Source: Allokutzneria oryzae (GTDB lineage Bacteria > Actinomycetota > Actinomycetes > Mycobacteriales > Pseudonocardiaceae). Taken from it: 64,000 bases of DNA. Below are positions 59,220-64,000 of the stretch, piece by piece. The stretch is from positions 1 through 64,000 of the forward strand of contig NZ_JBHLZU010000001.1 in NCBI RefSeq assembly GCF_042429765.1, written 5' to 3'. Position 1 is the stretch's first letter; each line of letters opens with the position of its first letter. Made by a program: the position numbers and the translations under genes. The notes beneath the pieces were generated by a model, which searched no databases, was not told the DNA's origin, and worked only from the letters and a program-made list of their open reading frames with translations.

Positions 59220-61121
59220 GTGAACGCCCAGGTGGAAACGTTCGAGTTCCAGGCCGAGGTGCGCCAGCTGCTGCAGCTGGTGATCCACTCGATCTATTCG
59301 AACAAGGACGCCTTTCTCCGTGAACTGGTCTCCAACGCCTCCGACGCGCTGGACAAGCTGCGGCTGGAGGCGTTCCGGGACAAGGATCTCAAGGTCGACA
59401 CCGACGACCTGCACATCGCCGTGGACATCGACGCCGAGGCCCGCACGCTGACCGTGCGCGACAACGGCGTCGGCATGTCGCGGGAGGACGTGGTGCGGCT
59501 GATCGGCACGATCGCCAAGTCCGGCACCGCGGAGTTCCTGCGCAAGATGAAGGAGTCGCAGGACGCGGCGGGCGCGCAGGAGCTGATCGGGCAGTTCGGG
59601 GTCGGTTTCTACGCCAGCTTCATGGTCGCCGACCGGGTCACCCTGCTGACCCGCCGCGCCGGGGAGGACACCGGCACCCGCTGGGAGTCCGGCGGCGAGG
59701 GGACCTACACCATCGAGCAGGTCGACGACGCGCCGCAGGGCACGTCGGTGACGCTGCACCTCAAGCCGGCCGACGCCGAGGAGCAGACCGCCGACTACAC
59801 CTCCGCGTGGAAGATCCGCGAGATCGTCAAGCGGTACTCCGACTTCATCACCTGGCCGATCCGGATGGCCAAGCAGGGCGGGCAGGACGGCGACGGCGGC
59901 TCCGGGACCGAGGTCGAGACCGTCAACTCGATGAAGGCGCTGTGGGCGCGCCCGAAGGAGGAGACCTCCGACGCCGAGCTGGCCGAGTTCTACAAGCACA
60001 TCGCGCACGACTGGGCCGACCCGCTGGAGACCATCCGGATGCGGGCCGAGGGCACCTTCGAGTACCAGGCGCTGCTGTTCGTGCCCTCGCACGCCCCGCT
60101 GGACCTGTTCATGCGGGACGGCAAGCGCGGCATCCAGCTCTACGTCAAGCGCGTGTTCATCATGGACGACTGCGAGTCCCTGATCCCGGAGTACCTGCGC
60201 TTCGTCAAGGGAGTCGTGGACGCCCAGGACCTCTCGCTCAACGTCTCCCGCGAGACCCTGCAGCAGGACCGGCAGATCCAGCTGATCCGGCGCAGGCTGG
60301 TCAAGAAGATCCTGGCAACGGTCAAGGACCTCCAGGCCAAGGACGCCGAGAAGTACGCGAAGTTCTGGACCGAGTTCGGCAAGGCGGTCAAGGAGGGTCT
60401 GGTCAACGACCCCGACAACCGCGAGGCGATCCTGGAGATCTGCTCCTTCGGCTCCACCGCCGACGCCGAGAAGCCGACCACGCTGCGCGAGTACGTGGAG
60501 CGGATGAAGGACGGCCAGCAGGACATCTACTACATGACCGGCGACTCGCGCTCGGTGATCGAGAACTCCCCGCACCTGGAGGCCTTCCAGGCCAAGGGCT
60601 ACGAGGTCCTCGTGCTCACCGACCCGATCGACGAGATGTGGGTGGAGACCGTCGCGGACTTCGACGGCAAGCCGCTGAAGTCCATCGCCAAGGGCCAGGT
60701 GGACCTGGACAGCGACTCCGAGGACGACCGCGAGGAGAAGTCGAAGGACTTCGCCGACCTGCTCACCTGGATGACCGGGGCGCTCGGCGACAGCGTGAAG
60801 GAGGTCCGCCTCTCCAGCAGGCTGACCACCTCGCCCGCGTGCGTCGTCGGCGACACCAACGACCTGGCGCCGAACCTGGAGAAGATGTACCGGGCCATGG
60901 GCCACGAAGTGCCCGCGGTCAAGCGCATCCTGGAGCTCAACCCGGACCACCCGCTGGTCACCGGGCTGCGCGCGGCGCACGCCGAGAACCCGGAGGAGGC
61001 CGGGCTCGCCGAGACGGCCGAGCTGCTGCTGGGCATGGCCGTGCTGGCCGAGGGCGGCGAGCTGACGGACCCGGCGAAGTTCATCCGGCTGCTGGCCGCT
61101 CGCCTGGAGCGCACGCTCTGA
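59220..61121 (+). CDS. htpG: Molecular chaperone HtpG (Hsp90)
   Basis: A 633-residue bacterial Hsp90. The GHKL ATPase domain has [39 protein letters not shown] (the N box and G1 box) and [19 protein letters not shown]. The middle domain has [12 protein letters not shown] and [28 protein letters not shown], with the catalytic arginine in [10 protein letters not shown]. The C-terminal dimerisation domain covers the last 120 residues. Length is normal. GTG 59220 is the start because GGAGGGA stands five bases upstream; the upstream frame runs through repeats. It is a single gene followed by a strong hairpin. Confidence 0.96.
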
Positions 61122-61154
61122 AGGCGACGGCCGCGACTGTGTTGAGGTTGTGAG

Positions 61155-61193
61155 GGTTCGCCGTTCCGCCGGGCTCCGGCGGGACGGCGAACC
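61155..61193 (+). terminator. Hairpin terminator between htpG and the response-regulator gene
   Basis: GGTTCGCCGTTCCGCCGG (from 61155) pairs with CCGGCGGGACGGCGAACC (to 61193) with one mismatch and a very short loop, giving a stem of up to 17 bp. It lies 34 bp after the htpG stop. It ends only a few bases before the next start codon, so the next gene's transcript probably begins inside or just after it. Confidence 0.85.
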
Positions 61194-61197
61194 TAGG

Positions 61198-61914
61198 ATG
61201 GCCGTCATGTGCGCGCAGATCGTGCTGGCCGAGGACGACGAGCGGCAGGCGCGGCTGGTGCGCCGCTATCTGGAGGCCGAGCACCACTCCGTCGTGGTCG
61301 TCACCGACGGGCGCGCCGCGATCGACGAGGTCCGCCGCACCCGGCCGGAGCTGCTGGTGCTGGACCTGATGCTGCCCGAGGTGGACGGTCTCGACGTCTG
61401 CCGGGTGCTGCGCCGCGAGTCCGGCGTGCGGGTGCTGATGCTCACCGCGCGGTCCACAGAGGACGACATGCTGCTGGGCCTGGACCTGGGCGCGGACGAC
61501 TACATGACGAAACCGTTCAGCCCCAGGGAGCTCATGGCCAGGGTGCGGGCGTTGCTGCGCAGGACGCAGCCCGCGCCGGAGCCGCCCGATCCCGTGCTCC
61601 GCGTCGGCCCGCTGACCGTCGACCCGGTGTGCCACGTGGTGACCGCGCACGGCGCGCGCGTGGACTGCACGCCCGGTGAGTTCCGGCTGCTGGAGGCCAT
61701 GGCCCGGCAGCCGGAACGGGTCTTCACCAGGGACCAGCTCCTGGAGCGGCTGCACGGGATCGACCGCTACTTCACCGACCGCACCATCGACGTGCACGTG
61801 AAGAACCTGCGCAAGAAGATCGAGCTGTCACCGCGCGCTCCCGCGCACCTGCTCACCGTGTACGGCGTCGGCTACAAGCTCAGCGGAGGCGAGGAGCCCC
61901 GGGATGCGCCGTAG
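61198..61914 (+). CDS. OmpR/PhoB-family response regulator
   Basis: A 238-residue response regulator. The receiver domain has the acidic pair in LAEDDERQ, the phospho-aspartate in LLVLDLMLPEVDG (D56), the threonine in LMLTAR and the lysine in DDYMTKPFSPREL. The C-terminal winged helix contains VDCTPGEFRLLEAMARQPERVFTRDQLLERLHG and TIDVHVKNLRKKIE. ATG 61207 has AGGA eight bases upstream and may be the true start; ATG 61198 follows the hairpin directly. It overlaps the kinase gene by 11 bases, so the two form a two-component operon. Confidence 0.94.
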   Translation: MAVMCAQIVLAEDDERQARLVRRYLEAEHHSVVVVTDGRAAIDEVRRTRPELLVLDLMLPEVDGLDVCRVLRRESGVRVLMLTARSTEDDMLLGLDLGADDYMTKPFSPRELMARVRALLRRTQPAPEPPDPVLRVGPLTVDPVCHVVTAHGARVDCTPGEFRLLEAMARQPERVFTRDQLLERLHGIDRYFTDRTIDVHVKNLRKKIELSPRAPAHLLTVYGVGYKLSGGEEPRDAP

Positions 61915-63652
61915 CCTGCTGACCAGGCTGCTCGCGGCGTCGATCCTGGTCGCGGTCTGCTCGATCACCGCGACCGCGTGGCTGGCGTCGCAGACCACGA
62001 CCGGCGCGATCAAGCAGGAGCAGGGCAGGCTGCTGGCCAACGACAGCCGGATCTACACGGCGCTGTCGCGCCACGCCGCGACCACCCCGAACTGGGCCGG
62101 TGTCGGTCCGGTGGTGCGCGCCCTCGCCGAGCAGACCGGCAGGCGGATCGCGCTGCTCACCCAGGACCGGACGCCGATCTTCGACTCCGCGGCCGAGCCG
62201 ACCCCGGTGCCCGCGACGGCCTCGGCGGTCGTCGACCCGCTCGCGGTCGATCCCGCCCTGGTGCCCGACGCCTCCGCCGACCGGATCGACGCCAACGCGG
62301 TCGGCCCGTTCCTGCTGCCGGACGCCGAGCGCGCGCGGTTGCGCGGGCTCGCGGAAGAGGCGCTCACCTGCGTGCTCGGGCGGCTGGGCACCGGCTCCAT
62401 CGTCGAGGAGCCCAGCGGACGCCCCCGCCTGGAGAGCCCGAACCCGATCACCAACGTCACCTGCTCCCCCGCGGAGCTGGAACAACCGACGCCGACCGAG
62501 CGGGCCGCGCTCACCGAGCTCAACGGCCTGGTCAACGGGTGCCTCCGCCGCCTCGGCCAGACCGAGGTGGAGGTCCGGCTCGACCGCACGTGGAAGCCGG
62601 TGGCCGCAGAGGCGACCCGCCCCGCGCCCCGGGACGGCCAGCCGGTGCGCGCCTGCATCGCGAGCGCGCGGCACGAGCAGCTCATCCGCTACGTCTCCCC
62701 CGCCGCGCTGCTGTTCATCACCAGTCCCAGCGGTTCCGAACCCTCCACTGTGGACCTCTCGCCGGGCAACCAGGTCCGGATCGTCGGCGTGGCGCTGACG
62801 GTCCTGGCGCTCACCATCGCGGTGACCGTGCTCGCCGGGCGACGCCTCATCCGGCCGCTGCGGGCGCTCACCGGGGCCGCGCAACGCGTCAAGGACGGCG
62901 GCGGCGCGCGGGTCGAGGTCAGGGGCCGGGACGAGATCGCCCAGCTGGCCTCGGCGTTCAACGAGATGTCGGAGACCCGTGAGCGCCTGGAGGAGCTGCG
63001 CAAGACCATGGTCGGCGACATCGCGCACGAGCTGCGCACACCGCTGAGCAACATCCGCGGCTGGCTGGAAGCGATCCAGGACGGGATGAGCGACCCGGAC
63101 CCGGCCCTGGTGGCCGAGCTGCTGGAGGAGGCGTTGCTGCTCCAGCACATCATCGACGACCTCCAGGACCTGTCCCTCGCCGACGCGGGGGCGCTGCGGA
63201 TGCACCCGGAGACAGTGCGCGTCGCCGACGTCCTCCCCTCGTCCACCCAGCCGGAGGGTGTCCAGTACACAGTGGACGTTCCGGAAGGGCTTGAGGCGCA
63301 CGCGGATCCGGTCCGGCTCCGGCAGGCGGTCGGCAACCTCGTCGCGAACGCGCTCCGGCACACGCCCACCGGCGGAACCGTCGCGGTGCGGGCACGACGT
63401 GACGGCGACGAGGTGGTCATCGAGGTCTCCGACACCGGAGTCGGGATCGCGGCGGAAGACCTGCCGCACGTCTTCGAACGCTTCTGGCGCGTGGAGAAGT
63501 CGCGGGGCAGGCAGGGGGGCGGCAGCGGCCTCGGGCTCGCCATCGTCCGCAAGCTCGCGGAGGCTCATGGCGGCACCGTGACCGCTGCCAGCACACTGGG
63601 TCAGGGTTCGACGTTCACGCTGCGCTTGCCCTGTCGTACAACGGGCGAGTGA
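61904..63652 (+). CDS. Sensor histidine kinase (BaeS-like)
   Basis: A 582-residue membrane kinase. Helix 1 is LLTRLLAASILVAVCSITATAWLAS; a roughly 260-residue extracytoplasmic sensor region with four cysteines follows (in LTCVLG, NVTCSPAE, NGCLRR, RACIAS). Helix 2 is VRIVGVALTVLALTIAVTVLAG, then a HAMP linker. The HisKA motif is MVGDIAHELRTPLSNIRG (phospho-histidine about 375). The ATPase has LVANALRHTPTGGT (N box), DTGVGIAAEDLPHVFERFWRVEKSR (G1/F boxes) and GGGSGLGLAIV (G2). All catalytic boxes are present. The signal is unknown; paired cysteines suggest disulfide-stabilised sensing outside the cell. Confidence 0.94.
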   Translation: MRRSLLTRLLAASILVAVCSITATAWLASQTTTGAIKQEQGRLLANDSRIYTALSRHAATTPNWAGVGPVVRALAEQTGRRIALLTQDRTPIFDSAAEPTPVPATASAVVDPLAVDPALVPDASADRIDANAVGPFLLPDAERARLRGLAEEALTCVLGRLGTGSIVEEPSGRPRLESPNPITNVTCSPAELEQPTPTERAALTELNGLVNGCLRRLGQTEVEVRLDRTWKPVAAEATRPAPRDGQPVRACIASARHEQLIRYVSPAALLFITSPSGSEPSTVDLSPGNQVRIVGVALTVLALTIAVTVLAGRRLIRPLRALTGAAQRVKDGGGARVEVRGRDEIAQLASAFNEMSETRERLEELRKTMVGDIAHELRTPLSNIRGWLEAIQDGMSDPDPALVAELLEEALLLQHIIDDLQDLSLADAGALRMHPETVRVADVLPSSTQPEGVQYTVDVPEGLEAHADPVRLRQAVGNLVANALRHTPTGGTVAVRARRDGDEVVIEVSDTGVGIAAEDLPHVFERFWRVEKSRGRQGGGSGLGLAIVRKLAEAHGGTVTAASTLGQGSTFTLRLPCRTTGE

Positions 63653-64000
63653 TCGTCGCGCTGAACTGCGGGCCACCGAGGTGCCGGATGTCGGCGCCGT
63701 CGCGGAAGCTCTGCGTGTTGACCCCGACCACGGTGCCCCTGCCCGCGTTCACGTCGAAGCCGGTGAACCTCGGCCCGCCGCTGGAGCCGCCGCCCATGTC
63801 GCACGGGACGCCGAACTGACCGGCTCCGCCGGGGTTCTCGACGGCGGGACCCCAGCACTGCGCGAGGCGCTTGCCGGTGAACTCAGGGCGCCCCTGGTGT
63901 CCCGGCTGGCTCGCACCGCGCGGGTAACCGAACTCCCGCGCCTCGCGCGCACCGGGCACGTCAAAGGCGATCTCCTGGCCGGCCCCGACGGTCTCGGCGG
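63615..64000 (-). CDS. Trypsin-like serine protease, C-terminal part (runs off the window)
   Basis: About 128 residues of an open frame that enters from the right edge, so the N terminus is missing. CDMGGGSSGGPRFTGFD matches the active-site serine region of chymotrypsin-fold proteases (usually GDSGGP, here GGSSGGP), and two cysteines flank it. VVGVNTQSFRD is the following strand. The upstream visible part has FGYPRGASQPGHQGRP, typical of secreted actinomycete trypsin-like peptidases, so export is expected but the signal sequence is outside the window. Its 3' end overlaps the convergent kinase gene by 38 bp. The internal GTG at 63959 is not a start, since similarity continues through it. Confidence 0.75.
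   Translation of the reverse strand, partial: AETVGAGQEIAFDVPGAREAREFGYPRGASQPGHQGRPEFTGKRLAQCWGPAVENPGGAGQFGVPCDMGGGSSGGPRFTGFDVNAGRGTVVGVNTQSFRDGADIRHLGGPQFSATITRPLYDRASAA

Noticed and set aside
59193..61208. 671-codon frame opposite htpG
   Set aside because: Shadow of a fully conserved Hsp90 gene; no motifs.

Overview
High-GC (about 70% or more) actinomycete DNA. It has GTG and TTG starts, long chains of overlapping ATGA/GTGA genes, and a LAL regulator. The content suggests a filamentous Pseudonocardiales-type organism, but that placement is an inference from gene content and style, because no rRNA or tRNA is present. The window is chromosomal: heat-shock and two-component genes flank two secondary-metabolite clusters that both start from tryptophan.

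Left flank (1-8953): repetitive G-rich DNA, a YdeI-family gene, a leftward stress operon (GSP17M-like gene, dnaK, grpE, a zinc-finger-less DnaJ/CbpA, cbpM, clpB) and an NmrA-type oxidoreductase.

Cluster 1 (about 9.2-33.3 kb) is a halogenated bisindole pathway of the rebeccamycin / BE-54017 / cladoniamide type. It has a tryptophan halogenase with flavin reductase, a RebU-like antiporter, RebO-, RebD-, RebC- and RebP-like enzymes, two further FAD monooxygenases, two methyltransferases, a LAL regulator and an MFS exporter with its TetR repressor. There is no glycosyltransferase. Three flavin monooxygenases with methyltransferases suggest an oxidatively rearranged aglycone (indolotryptoline-like) rather than a glycosylated indolocarbazole. 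Odd members are an alpha/beta-hydrolase without its catalytic triad and an EF-hand protein.

Cluster 2 (about 35.4-54.4 kb) consists of two divergent operons around 43.8-44.2 kb. The leftward one carries a PCP, a beta-methyltryptophan set (C-methyltransferase, cupin, aminotransferase), a second methyltransferase, a TDO-superfamily heme enzyme (MarE-like), a type II ketosynthase with a small partner, an acyl-AMP ligase and a thioesterase. The rightward one carries a ketopantoate-reductase-like enzyme, an ACP, a C-A-PCP NRPS ending in a dead acyltransferase remnant, an alcohol dehydrogenase, a stand-alone ketosynthase, a SnoaL-like protein and a stand-alone adenylation domain interrupted by a methyltransferase with a cysteine-like code. 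Together these match the parts of maremycin / FR900452: beta-methyl, N-methyl oxindole, S-methylcysteine and a polyketide-derived ring.

Right flank (54.4-64 kb): Nudix hydrolase, membrane protein, MacAB-like ABC exporter with lipoprotein, htpG, a two-component system and the 3' end of a trypsin-like protease.

DNA-level signals that cut across genes: four copies of a 69-bp palindrome in intergenic gaps, an over-represented TCCAC(A/T)GTGGA palindrome, and a short bridging frame that couples the methyltransferase gene to the rebD homologue.
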